Positions 27,013 through 34,832 are shown, counted from the first letter of the stretch. The stretch: 64,000 bases of DNA from Pseudomonadota bacterium (GCA_027624035.1 JAQBUI010000001.1:62001-126000), one strand, 5' to 3'. Notes: a model not told the origin generated them from the letters alone. Made by a program: numbers and translations.

Positions 27013-28226
27013 GATGGCTCCTCGTCCTCGGTCCAGGCGGCGAAGGGATCTGGCAGGGTTGCCCACAGCACCTTGCCGCCCAGCAGGGTCTCATCATCCA
27101 ACAGGCAGGCGTCCAGGGCGGTGGTCACTTCCTCCTTACTCAGCCCCTGACCAATGAAAACCAGTTCCTGGCGCATGTCACCGAAAGGCTCAACCCAACT
27201 CTCGTTGATATAATCCAGATCATCTTGATTGTCCGGCCACTCGTCTCTTGGAACAGCTTTCCAGAACATCCCACCGAAGGCATAGCGCGCAATGCCGCCA
27301 GCCTGATTCCACTGGCCCGCAAACTCCGGTCGTGAAGCCAGCCAGAAATAACCCTTGGAGCGAATAAGCTTGCCATGCTCCGGACCACGGTGCAGGAAGT
27401 CGTGGAACTTTTGCGGGTGGAACGGCCGACGCGCACGGTAGACAAAGCTGCTGATGCCGTATTCCTCGGTTTCCGGACGGTGTTCGCCGCGCAATTCCCG
27501 CAACCATCCCGGCGCCTGCTGCGCCTTGTCAAAGCTGAACTTGCCCGTTTGCAAGACCTGGTCCAGCGGCACCGCTCCCTCGATGATGGGTATGATACTC
27601 GCCGTGGGATTCAGGGAGTGCAGTACCCCCGTGAGTCGTGCCAGGGTGTCGCTGTCAGCCAGGTCGCTCTTGCTGATGAGGATCACGTCGGCGAACTCCA
27701 CCTGGTCCACCAGCAGGTCCGCGACATTGCGTTCATCGTCTTCACCCAGGCTCTCACCTGTCTCCCTCAGGTCTGCGGCTTCATCGTAATCCTGCAGGAA
27801 GTTCACCGCATCCACGACCGTAACCAGCGTATCGAGTGTGGCGACATCTGACAGGGAAGAGCCGTTCTCGTCTGCAAAAGTAAACGTTTCAGCGACCGGC
27901 AAAGGCTCCGAAATGCCTGTGGACTCGATGACCAGATAATCGAAGCGCCCCTCCCCGGCCAGGTTCCTCACTTCAGCAAGCAGGTCCTCCCGCAATGTGC
28001 AGCAGATACAGCCGTTGCTCATCTCCACCAGCTTTTCTTCGCTGCGTCGCAGGCCCACCTCGCTGTTGACTACTGCGGCATCGATATTGACCTCGCTCAT
28101 GTCGTTGACGATTACGGCGACCCGCAGCCCCTCACGGTTGTGGAGGATATGGTTGAGTACTGTCGTCTTGCCGGCCCCGAGAAACCCCGAGAGCACGGTG
28201 ACGGGGAGCTTTCTGCCCGGTATCAT
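27009..28226 (-). CDS. zigA: COG0523 zinc metallochaperone GTPase, ZigA-type
   Basis: I favour the ATG at 28226 (405 residues, [12 protein letters not shown]); a GTG seven codons upstream (28247) is possible. Motifs are [18 protein letters not shown], the metal site in [19 protein letters not shown], and SKSD. The C-terminal domain ([18 protein letters not shown] ... GYFWLASRP) is the form found in ZigA and YciC-like proteins that are induced by zinc starvation. It heads a seven-gene leftward operon (zigA, DUF1826, zrgA, smORF, znuC, znuB, znuA), with a strong Zur-box-like palindrome 45 bp upstream. Confidence 0.93.
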   Translation of the reverse strand: MIPGRKLPVTVLSGFLGAGKTTVLNHILHNREGLRVAVIVNDMSEVNIDAAVVNSEVGLRRSEEKLVEMSNGCICCTLREDLLAEVRNLAGEGRFDYLVIESTGISEPLPVAETFTFADENGSSLSDVATLDTLVTVVDAVNFLQDYDEAADLRETGESLGEDDERNVADLLVDQVEFADVILISKSDLADSDTLARLTGVLHSLNPTASIIPIIEGAVPLDQVLQTGKFSFDKAQQAPGWLRELRGEHRPETEEYGISSFVYRARRPFHPQKFHDFLHRGPEHGKLIRSKGYFWLASRPEFAGQWNQAGGIARYAFGGMFWKAVPRDEWPDNQDDLDYINESWVEPFGDMRQELVFIGQGLSKEEVTTALDACLLDDETLLGGKVLWATLPDPFAAWTEDEEPS

Positions 28227-28270
28227 TGGCCGACTCTTTACTTCCACAGTGGATTTTCCGCATATTATCA

Positions 28271-28288
28271 GTTATGTTACAACATAAC
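28271..28288. promoter_or_regulatory. Putative Zur operator, zigA/zur intergenic region
   Basis: GTTATGTTACAACATAAC is an 18-bp palindrome, perfect except for the central AC pair, and the best match in the window to a Fur-family zinc box. It lies 45 bp before zigA and about 135 bp before zur on the other strand, so it probably controls the zigA-znuA operon and possibly zur itself. Confidence 0.85.
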
Positions 28289-28422
28289 AAAAAAGGAGCC
28301 GGACCAGCAAGCGGACGCGCAAACAATGGACGCGGTGTGTCCTCAGCGCTGATGCGGTAAACTGGCATCTGCGCAGTGGGGAAAGTTGACGACAATCGTG
28401 GCTGAAAGGGAAAACCTGACCG

Positions 28423-28905
28423 GTGGCTAGAGCGAGCAGAAGAGCGACTGTTGACAGTATTCTGGCAAGTGCAGAACGCGCCTGTGCCACCGCTGGTGTG
28501 CGCCTGACGGCCAAGCGCAGGGCCTTGCTGGCAACCCTTTTACAGCAGAGCCAGGCCATGTCGGCCTACGAACTGGCGGAACAGTACCGGCAGGATCACG
28601 GCGAGTCCATCCCCACCATGTCGGTATACCGCATGCTGGACTTTCTGGCAGAGCAGAATCTGGTGCACAAGCTCGGCGCCATCAACAAGTACATTGCTTG
28701 CGCACATATCAGCTGCAGTCACAGGCATGAGACGCCGCAATTCCTTATCTGCGATGACTGCCACAGCGTCAGCGAAGTTGAAGTGGAGGCCGAGACGCTG
28801 GACACGCTCGGCCAGGGGGTGGAGGCCACGGGGTTCCATCTTCGCAGCCGTCAGCTGGAGCTGCATGGGCTGTGTGACCACTGCTACAAACGCGCTGCAT
28901 CCTAA
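28423..28905 (+). CDS. zur: Zinc uptake regulator Zur (Fur family)
   Basis: The 160-residue protein (GTG start) has the Fur-family winged helix (GVRLTAKRRALLATLL ... PTMSVYRMLDFLAEQNLVHKL) and a dimerisation domain with two CxxC pairs (ICDDC near residue 109, LCDHC near residue 148) for the structural zinc. CAHISCSHRHETPQF provides sensory-site ligands. This matches Zur rather than Fur, which has a longer HHDH loop. Zinc-bound Zur represses; its location inside the island with five matching operators argues that the element carries its own regulator. It converges on the ABC permease gene, with a 4-bp overlap of stops. Confidence 0.95.
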   Translation: MARASRRATVDSILASAERACATAGVRLTAKRRALLATLLQQSQAMSAYELAEQYRQDHGESIPTMSVYRMLDFLAEQNLVHKLGAINKYIACAHISCSHRHETPQFLICDDCHSVSEVEVEAETLDTLGQGVEATGFHLRSRQLELHGLCDHCYKRAAS

Positions 28906-30155
28906 CTCGTCCTCTGGCCGTCTGCATTGTCGGCTGGCTCAGGCATTGCCGGCCAGGACTGCAATGATATCCGGTAGGCGCTGATCCCCGGAACCAGCGC
29001 GCAGAGAATGGTTACCAGGAATGCGGCCACCACGATCAGGCCCGCCCGTCCGGTCAATTCCACCGCTCCCACGTAAAGTCCAAACTGCTCGAGCAGCAGT
29101 TCGCCGCCGAAAGCCACTGCTGCCAACAGCAGACCCAGTCCCAGCAACACGCCAACTGCGGTGATAATCACTGCTTCCAACTGGACGCCGAGAAAGATGA
29201 AGCCCGGCGATGCCCCCATGGCCCGCAAAACCGCGATTTCGCCTCGCCGTTCCCGCATCGATGCCAGCATCATGGTGGTCATGCCCAGCATCGCTGCGAC
29301 CAGCACCAGCGAGGAGATAATGAACAGGCTCTGCTCAACGACTCCCATGACCCGCCACAGCTGGGTGAGCGCCACCCCGGGGAGCACGGCCATCAGGGCT
29401 TCATCGGACCAGGTATTTACCTGGCGCTGAAAACGAAAGGTCTGTATCCGCGACGTCAGGCCGACAATAAACGCTGTGATGGAGGCGGGCTGCAGGCTGT
29501 CGGACGTGCCGGAGCCCGGCCAACCCTGGTGGATCAGTTCAAGGCTCTCGAGTGACACGTGCAGGGTCTGGTCTACCGGCGTTCCCGTGGCTGCCAGTAT
29601 GCCGGTCACGGTGAAGGGATGCTGGTCATGGTTGCTGAAACTGGTGCTGCCAGTGCCGTGGGCGATGACAATCCGGGCGCCCGGCTGGTAGTCCAGCTTG
29701 CGTGCAACCTCATGCCCGAGCACCACCTCCAGCGGCTCCTGGAAGATGCTCCCCGCAGCCAGCTCCAGCGCTTGCTGTTGCCCGTACCGGTAGTGCTCGA
29801 AGTAGCTCGCATCGGTGCCCAGTACCCGGTACCCCCGGTGCGAGTCCCCGAGAGCCAGCGGAATGGTCCAGGCGACCGCCGGGTTACCGGCCAGCGCCTG
29901 GTAGCTATTCCAGGAAATATTGTTGCTGGCATCGCCGATGCGGAAGATGCTGTAGAGCAGCAGGTTCAATTCGCCGCCTCGCGCGCCTACTATCAGGTCG
30001 GCACCGGAGACAGCGCGGGTAAAGTTGGCCTTGGTCTGCTGGCGCAAATGTTCAATACCCAGCAGCACGAACAGGCTGATGGCGATGGACAGCACACACA
30101 GCAACACGCTGCCACGGCGATTCCACAAGCTCTTGCCCGCCAGCTCAAGCAACAT
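28902..30155 (-). CDS. MacB/FtsX-type ABC permease, probable Zrg module subunit
   Basis: The longest frame starts at 30338, but the real start is the ATG at 30155 (MLLELAGKSLWNRRGSVLL), giving 417 residues. It overlaps the ATPase stop by 11 bp. The topology is one N-terminal membrane segment, a large periplasmic domain (about residues 50-275) and three C-terminal segments with an FtsX core (MRERRGEIAVLRAMGASPGF). This is the family used for substrate extraction or mechanotransmission rather than classic import. The gene order (ATPase, permease, two exported proteins, ZrgA nearby) resembles the zrg zinc-uptake locus of Vibrio; the correspondence is inferred. Confidence 0.88.
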   Translation of the reverse strand: MLLELAGKSLWNRRGSVLLCVLSIAISLFVLLGIEHLRQQTKANFTRAVSGADLIVGARGGELNLLLYSIFRIGDASNNISWNSYQALAGNPAVAWTIPLALGDSHRGYRVLGTDASYFEHYRYGQQQALELAAGSIFQEPLEVVLGHEVARKLDYQPGARIVIAHGTGSTSFSNHDQHPFTVTGILAATGTPVDQTLHVSLESLELIHQGWPGSGTSDSLQPASITAFIVGLTSRIQTFRFQRQVNTWSDEALMAVLPGVALTQLWRVMGVVEQSLFIISSLVLVAAMLGMTTMMLASMRERRGEIAVLRAMGASPGFIFLGVQLEAVIITAVGVLLGLGLLLAAVAFGGELLLEQFGLYVGAVELTGRAGLIVVAAFLVTILCALVPGISAYRISLQSWPAMPEPADNADGQRTS

Positions 30156-30867
30156 GCCGGTCCTTCCCCGCCTGGTTGAGGTCGCGCAGATCCACGGTCT
30201 CGGTAAAGTGTCCGCCCAACGAGCGGTCGTGGCTGACAAACAGGAGGGTACTGCCTGTTGTCGCAACACAGTCCAGGAGCAAACCCATGAAGGCATCCCG
30301 GCTGTCGCTGTCGAGTGCCGAGGTGGGTTCGTCGACAATCAACAGTTCCGGCTCATTGACCAGCGCCCTGGCGATCGCCACCCGCTGCTGTTGGCCGACA
30401 CTCAAATGGCTGGCTCGCTGCCGGAACAGCCCGCGGTCCAGTTGTAGTTGCGAGAGCAGTTCTGCAAGTCGCTCGTCCGAGGGGCGCGGTCGCTGCTTGC
30501 CGAAGTGAACAGCCAGTCGCAGGTTATCCAGTACCGACAGATAGGGCACCAGATTGAGCTGCTGAAAGACCATGCCAATGTGTCGGGCCCGGAACCGGTC
30601 ACGTCGTCGCGGAGAGAGGTCGCCAAGGGAGCTACCGGCCACCAGAATCTCGCCACTGCGTGGCACTAGGATCCCGCCGAGCAGATTGAGCAGCGTAGAC
30701 TTGCCACAGCCAGACGGACCGCAGAGGAACACTCTTGCCCCGATAGCGATCTGCCACTGGGGTATAGACAACACAGCCTGTCCTGGAACGTAGTCGAATT
30801 CCAGGCCGTGTATGGTCACCGCGGTGGCGGCATTAGGGTGGCCGGGAGGAGCTTCGCTGGCCGTCAT
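30145..30867 (-). CDS. ABC transporter ATPase of the MacB/LolD type, Zrg-like module
   Basis: The start is taken at ATG 30867 (MTASEAPPGHPN), giving 240 residues; a longer frame to 30942 runs through the operator region. Motifs are Walker A GPSGCGKST, Q-loop MVFQQLNLVPYL, signature HLSVGQQQR (Val in place of the first Gly), Walker B LLIVDEPTSALD and SHD. It powers the permease encoded immediately downstream. The divergent promoter region with 30955 contains a Zur-box-like site, which ties this module to zinc starvation. Confidence 0.9.
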   Translation of the reverse strand: MTASEAPPGHPNAATAVTIHGLEFDYVPGQAVLSIPQWQIAIGARVFLCGPSGCGKSTLLNLLGGILVPRSGEILVAGSSLGDLSPRRRDRFRARHIGMVFQQLNLVPYLSVLDNLRLAVHFGKQRPRPSDERLAELLSQLQLDRGLFRQRASHLSVGQQQRVAIARALVNEPELLIVDEPTSALDSDSRDAFMGLLLDCVATTGSTLLFVSHDRSLGGHFTETVDLRDLNQAGKDRHVA

Positions 30868-30912
30868 CTGTTGGTATCCGAAGCAGGCTGGGAGAATGAC
30901 GCAATTTGGTGA

Positions 30913-30929
30913 TTTGTGATATCGTAACA
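30913..30929. promoter_or_regulatory. Putative Zur operator in divergent ABC/exported-protein promoter
   Basis: TTTGTGATATCGTAACA reads on the other strand as TGTTACGATATCACAAA. It keeps the central TATC/GATA and GTTAC/GTAAC arms but is the weakest of the five sites. It lies between starts at 30867 (left) and 30955 (right), about 40 bp from the first and 26 bp from the second. Confidence 0.55.
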
Positions 30930-30954
30930 GTGGCGCGAGCAAAGGAGAAGTCCG

Positions 30955-31452
30955 ATGAAGACCGGGACAATTATGGCTATACAGGTGCTGGCACTGTCCT
31001 TCAGTCTCGGTGCTCCCTCAGTACTGGCCTGTGGCCTGCACTTCGGCTTCAGCCCCTTCCACGGCATGTTTGCCGGAGGCGGCGAGCCGTACACCCCGCC
31101 CCCGCCGTCTTTTTTGCTCGAGCATCGTGCCGTGCTGAAAACTCAACCCGGTGTGGAGCAGGGGCTGCAGGTACGCTACGAAGTGCTGGGTGAGACCACC
31201 CAGGTAAAGTTGCTGGTGGAGCCCTTTGGCGACGTTGAAGTATTGACTCCCTCAAGTCTGGAGCTCAATGAACTCAAGGGGAACATCCTGATCAAACTGC
31301 TGCCGGGCAATGGCTATCAAACGGTTACCCTGACAATTTACGGGCAGCAGGGCGGCAACCCCGTGAGGCTGGACCGCTCCGTGTTCCTGGTCAACGAGAA
31401 AGCGGCTCCCGATGGGCTGGCGTCCGACTCGACCCGGATCGAAATTCGTTAG
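30955..31452 (+). CDS. Exported hypothetical protein, Zrg-like module
   Basis: AAGGAG seven bases upstream marks the ATG. The 165-residue protein has a signal peptide cleaved near SVLAC, a short aromatic and His-containing start (CGLHFGFSPFHGMF), a PPPP linker and a beta-rich domain of about 100 residues resembling an immunoglobulin-like fold. I do not recognise a family by sequence. Position and pairing with the DUF3299 gene suggest it is the counterpart of the small exported protein of the Vibrio zrg locus. It may sit in the periplasm, binding metal or contacting the FtsX-type permease. Confidence 0.75.
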   Translation: MKTGTIMAIQVLALSFSLGAPSVLACGLHFGFSPFHGMFAGGGEPYTPPPPSFLLEHRAVLKTQPGVEQGLQVRYEVLGETTQVKLLVEPFGDVEVLTPSSLELNELKGNILIKLLPGNGYQTVTLTIYGQQGGNPVRLDRSVFLVNEKAAPDGLASDSTRIEIR

Positions 31453-31469
31453 CAGTAGAGAGAAAGACC

Positions 31470-32039
31470 ATGGTGTATTCCGGTTTGCGAAATCTGGTGT
31501 TGCTGCTGGGACTGCTGGTCGGTTCCGGTGCAGTGAATGCGGCCAATCCCGACTATCGGCTCATTGAGTGGCCAGACCTGATGCCGCCAGAGGATCTGGA
31601 GGCCCTGATGAACCCGCCGGACTATATCACCGCCATTGAGGATGGCTCCATCGAAGACCAGATCGCCAGCCAGTTAGGGTACATCGCTGATGGTCGCCCC
31701 GACAATCGCTACGAGCAGGCTCTACGATCCACTGCAGTGCGGGAGGAGTTTGCGGGCCAGAAGGTCAGGTTGCCGGGGTTTATCGTGCCGCTGGATTTCA
31801 ATGACGAGCAACGTATAACGGCGTTCTTCCTGGTTCCCTGGTTCGGAGCCTGCCTACACCTGCCGCCCCCACCACCCAATCAGATCATCTACGCGGACTT
31901 CAACGCCGGTATCGGGCTGGAGGACATCTACTCGCCCTACTGGCTGGAGGGAACACTGGAAGTCAGCCTGGAGGAAACGGAATTGGGGACCTCCGCATAT
32001 TCGATGAATGTGCACAGTGTACAACCGTACTTGGAGTAG
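31470..32039 (+). CDS. DUF3299 exported protein, Zrg-like module
   Basis: The 189-residue protein has a signal peptide (to about residue 24) and the DUF3299 signature: IEWPDLMPP, LPGFIVPLDF and the conserved LVPWFGACLHLPPPPPNQ. The Cys and His in this motif suggest metal binding. It follows the previous ORF by 17 bp and is the last clear cargo gene before the right end. DUF3299 proteins occur beside MacB-like transporters and in Zur-linked loci. The biochemical function is unknown to me. Confidence 0.85.
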   Translation: MVYSGLRNLVLLLGLLVGSGAVNAANPDYRLIEWPDLMPPEDLEALMNPPDYITAIEDGSIEDQIASQLGYIADGRPDNRYEQALRSTAVREEFAGQKVRLPGFIVPLDFNDEQRITAFFLVPWFGACLHLPPPPPNQIIYADFNAGIGLEDIYSPYWLEGTLEVSLEETELGTSAYSMNVHSVQPYLE

Positions 32040-32247
32040 GCCTGGTGCATGCCGATATTCTCAATCAATTTTGGCATATGTCTGCCAAGGTCTACCCCAG
32101 CCCCGGAGATAGGGGCTTCGGTCTTGGCAGCCCTTATCGTCAAACCCAACGGTGCTCGGTGGACCGACTTTGAGTCACGCCACTGCCCTGAAGGCTATTG
32201 GAGAAGCTAATTTCAATAAGTGGATTACTTTTTCCCGTCCTTGCTCA

Positions 32248-32522
32248 TCAGGCCGCTCCCTGGGTGTGACGCAACTGGAACAGGTCGTAATTGGCCTGCA
32301 TGGAGAGCCAGAACTCGGCGCTACCGGCTCCCGCCTTTTCCAGCGCCAGAGCCATATCGGGTGTTACGGAGGCGCTACCATTGATTACCCGGTTCAGGGT
32401 GTTACGGTGGTAGCCTAACGTTCTGCGACCACGGCTACGCTGTCGATTTTGTGGCCACCCTCATCCTCGATCAGCCGCTGCCGGATGATCTGGCCCGGAT
32501 GCGAGGGGTTGTACATGGACAT
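32248..32522 (-). pseudogene. HigA-family antitoxin, frameshifted remnant
   Basis: From the ATG at 32522 (GGAGAAAACACC upstream) the frame reads YNPSHPGQIIRQRLIEDEGG and then SVAVVAER before a TAG. One base further on, the typical HigA continuation resumes in another frame (GYHRNTLNRVINGSASVTPD, then EFWLSMQANYDLFQLR) to a stop at 32248. Adding one T would join them as AERLGYHRNT. This is a HigBA-type antitoxin inactivated by a single-base deletion, sitting beside the truncated toxin near attR. Confidence 0.72.
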
Positions 32523-32536
32523 GGTGTTTTCTCCAG

Positions 32537-32629
32537 TCAGTGGTAATCGTCATAGTCCAGCAGATACACATTGCCATCTATAAACTCGAAAAACAGTCGC
32601 CAGCTGTTGGCAAAAACCAGGGCGGAGCA
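32537..32629 (-). pseudogene. HigB/RelE-type toxin, C-terminal fragment
   Basis: The last 30 or so codons read SALVFANSWRLFFEFIDG, then NVYLLDYDDYH, matching the C-terminus of HigB toxins. It precedes the HigA remnant on the same strand, the usual toxin-antitoxin order. The homology stops near 32629, where the 18-bp arm-like repeat begins, so the toxin was cut at the island end. Confidence 0.62.
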
Positions 32630-32647
32630 TGCGGGAGATTTGCGGGA
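32630..32647. repeat. Right copy of the 18-bp TGCGGGA repeat, candidate integrase arm site
   Basis: Identical to 820-837 and in the same orientation, 94 bp inside attR. It starts exactly where the HigB fragment loses homology, consistent with an element terminus feature rather than chance. Confidence 0.55.
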
Positions 32648-32741
32648 CTTGCTCTGATCCGTTGTGCTCTGTTGTGGGAAATACGCTGTGAGTGCTCGGA
32701 TTAAAGTTAATAGAATCAATTAGTTAAAAATCTCCAGCCAA

Positions 32742-32787
32742 ATTCATAATGCTGGGGTCGGTGGTTCAAGTCCACCCGTAGCTACCA
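32742..32787 (+). repeat. attR: 46-bp direct repeat of tRNA-Met 3' part
   Basis: All 46 bases match 707-752, from the anticodon stem through CCA. Upstream of the repeat there is no acceptor or D arm, so this is only the displaced tRNA 3' end. It marks the right end of the island; sequence beyond it should be the original chromosomal neighbour of the tRNA. Confidence 0.94.
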
Positions 32788-32890
32788 ACTTCATGGCTTG
32801 CGCGAAGCGCAAACATTAAGGGCGAAAGGCAATTCGCGAAGCGAAGGGCGAGAGCCGGTCTTTCCTCCCGCGACTCTTTGTGCCCAAACC

Positions 32891-32978
32891 GTGCCCAACT
32901 TGCGCCCGCAAACGATCAGTGCTTTGTGTGATTATTTTGAGATTGAGCCGGGTGAGTTACTTTGCGCGTTGCCTCCTC
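32891..32978 (+). pseudogene. C-terminal fragment of a Cro/C1-type HTH regulator
   Basis: A short stretch reads NLRPQTISALCDYFEIEPGE, then LL. It closely resembles the last helices of small Cro/C1-family regulators (IRPxTIxxLCxxLxCxPGDLL). No N-terminal helix-turn-helix precedes it, so it is a remnant just outside attR. Confidence 0.4.
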
Positions 32979-33166
32979 CTGGGGCGCTCCTCCGCGATAT
33001 GTTCGAAAGCTTGTTCAAACTGGCTCCAAGGAAGGTTTTGGTTGGTCCGATCCAGCTTCATCGTGGTCCCAACCATTTCGTAGGTGAACTCACCACCACG
33101 TATCTGACGAAAAGTTTCCCCCTCCAAAGCCTCGATGCGTTTCCAGACTTGATCAAAGTCATTCAT
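32957..33166 (-). CDS. Small hypothetical protein, 69 aa
   Basis: The protein reads MNDFDQVWKRIEALEGETF and then QIRGGEFTYEMVG; the pattern IxxxEGExFxQIRGxxFTYE is typical of a widespread family of small uncharacterised proteins, often near restriction or toxin genes. The last ten residues are basic and may be abnormal (ERPRRRQRAK), perhaps from a shifted end. It lies 11 bp downstream of the 219-residue ORF and may be cotranscribed with it. Confidence 0.6.
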   Translation of the reverse strand: MNDFDQVWKRIEALEGETFRQIRGGEFTYEMVGTTMKLDRTNQNLPWSQFEQAFEHIAEERPRRRQRAK

Positions 33167-33177
33167 TGCTGGGCTCG

Positions 33178-33837
33178 CTATTCGTGACTCAGTGCTTCGA
33201 CGATATGAGGAAATCCTAGAGGACAGTTCTTCGCCGAAATAGTGACATTCTGAGCACTGTTCAATCTAAAGAGCTGTGGATATTCGGAAAGCTCGGGTAC
33301 AAGTTGCTCCCAGAAGCGAAACCCTCTCATAGCGACAAGTAACGCATTCTTCTGCACTGAATTTCGGATCAAATAGGCTGCGTAATCTTGACTATGAACT
33401 CGTAGTTTATGATGCGCAAACTTGACCGAGTGATACGGAAAGAGCTCAACACAAAAGACCTTGTGCGCAACTCGTTCTCGTCCGAAAAGCTCAATCAACG
33501 GCTTTAGTTTTTTAGACCACCAATCAAAACCCCCTCCAGGTAGTTCTGGGTTTAGCAGATAGAACGGGTAATCCTGAGGCTCATGCCTTGCACATTTTCG
33601 ACATGCTTCAACAAATACTCGGTCGGAATGCGTTATCTCATCCTGTGGCGAATACCCAGGATTCAAACTCAACAGGACAATGGGGGCATTTGGATCGCCA
33701 AGATGGGGTTCGGGTAAGATTCCCGTGTGGATCAGGTGTTCAGGCTTCGCCGATTGATTGAAACGTTCGATAAGCTCCAGATTTTCAACAAGACCATAAG
33801 GGGCTACGGTCGGTAAGTCTTTCCAAGGATTCTCCAT
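33178..33837 (-). CDS. Hypothetical protein with a uracil-DNA-glycosylase-like motif, 219 aa
   Basis: No named family is certain. The segment PIVLLSLNPGYSPQD near residue 55 resembles the GxNPG motif of the uracil-DNA glycosylase superfamily. Later stretches (VFCVELFPYHS, LLVAMRGFRFWEQLVP) fit the alternating strands of that Rossmann-like fold. There is no signal peptide. It precedes the 69-residue ORF on the same strand. DNA repair or phage defence roles can only be guessed. Confidence 0.6.
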   Translation of the reverse strand: MENPWKDLPTVAPYGLVENLELIERFNQSAKPEHLIHTGILPEPHLGDPNAPIVLLSLNPGYSPQDEITHSDRVFVEACRKCARHEPQDYPFYLLNPELPGGGFDWWSKKLKPLIELFGRERVAHKVFCVELFPYHSVKFAHHKLRVHSQDYAAYLIRNSVQKNALLVAMRGFRFWEQLVPELSEYPQLFRLNSAQNVTISAKNCPLGFPHIVEALSHE

Positions 33838-33902
33838 ATAGCAATCCTATTTGTTATTTCGAGTGTATGCATTCGGTAGCTTCACTCATTCGCTTTCCTG
33901 TC

Positions 33903-34030
33903 GACCAACAAACGACGCTACTTAAGAATTCCAGTGTACTGATAACACATCGGTGACGGTCGCATTCGGCCGGAGTCTGGATTCGAGGGCCAAATCACCA
34001 AGTTTTCAATCGTTGAGCCAAAATTTTCGA
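33903..34030 (+). repeat. Diverged copy of the IS91-element end (first part)
   Basis: About 125 bp aligns, at roughly three quarters identity by eye, with 42290-42415 behind the IS91-type transposase remnant; both open with GACCAACAAACGACGCTA and share GTCTGGATTCG. The rest of that end (42433-42495) is matched at 37191-37250, so this copy looks split by the intervening IS21 segment. From 34031 to about 34383 I see no gene. Confidence 0.6.
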
Positions 34031-34383
34031 TCACACAACACATGTTCAGATGTGCTAACGGGGACGGCAGCTAACTGGCTGGAATGTAAGTGCCGGTCCA
34101 AACCCGCGGATAAACGCCGCTGACCTATGAGCTGATTCAATTCCAACCTGATGGCAAACCGTGGCTCATTTGTCGGACCTGGTGTCTGGTTTCTGAACTC
34201 AAAAGGGGGAAGCCAAGGACTGGCTTTGGGTGCGCAAGTGGGCTATGAAGATGGTGCCGAAGAGATCCGGGTACAACGTCAGCACTTACTTTGACCGGTA
34301 TAACTGACGTTGCACCCCCGTGCCAAAGCACGCACCCAGTGTGGCATTGGCAACCCCGATAATCCAGCGCTCGTCGGCACTTT

Positions 34384-34788
34384 TTGCCGATGCTTGCCGA
34401 TGCCCGTCTATTCAATTGTGCCCGCTGCCATTGTCAGGTGGTGATCTGCCGGTCGTGCGATCGCGGTCAGCGATATTGTGCCGCCGGTTGCGCGGCGATC
34501 GCGCGCCGGGAGTCGCGGCAACGCGCGCAACGTCGCTACCGTCAGAGTTATCAGGGCCGCCTCTGCAACGCTCATCGTCAGGCCTGCTTCCGGGCCCGGC
34601 AACACCGAAAAGTAACGCATCAGGGTTCCGCCCCGAACAACCCCGATGTTCTACTGCCCATGGCTTCAAAAACATCGGAATCGACGTCCTCTACCGGACT
34701 TGCACCAGGGATTTACTGCCATTTTTGTCAATGCCCGTGTGAACCGTTTCTGAGATCGCGATGGTTACAGCCGACATCGCGGTATTGA
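34384..34788 (+). CDS. Cysteine-rich accessory ORF of an IS21-type element
   Basis: The 134-residue frame contains a Cys/His-rich N-terminal half (FNCARCHCQVVICRSCDRG, then QRYCAAGCA), followed by a basic RRESRQRAQRRYRQSYQGR segment and FRARQHRKVTHQGS. Small proteins of this kind occur just upstream of istA in one IS21 subgroup and probably bind zinc and nucleic acid. The C-terminal 40 residues look unrelated. It ends 44 bp before istA. Confidence 0.6.
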   Translation: MPMLADARLFNCARCHCQVVICRSCDRGQRYCAAGCAAIARRESRQRAQRRYRQSYQGRLCNAHRQACFRARQHRKVTHQGSAPNNPDVLLPMASKTSESTSSTGLAPGIYCHFCQCPCEPFLRSRWLQPTSRY

Positions 34789-34832
34789 GGCGCGATTGAA
34801 GCGACTAAAAAATTGATTAAGGGTGGATTGAC

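Noticed and set aside
34137-34415. Minus-strand ORF before the IS21 element
   Set aside because: Overlaps the accessory ORF region and has no recognisable domain.
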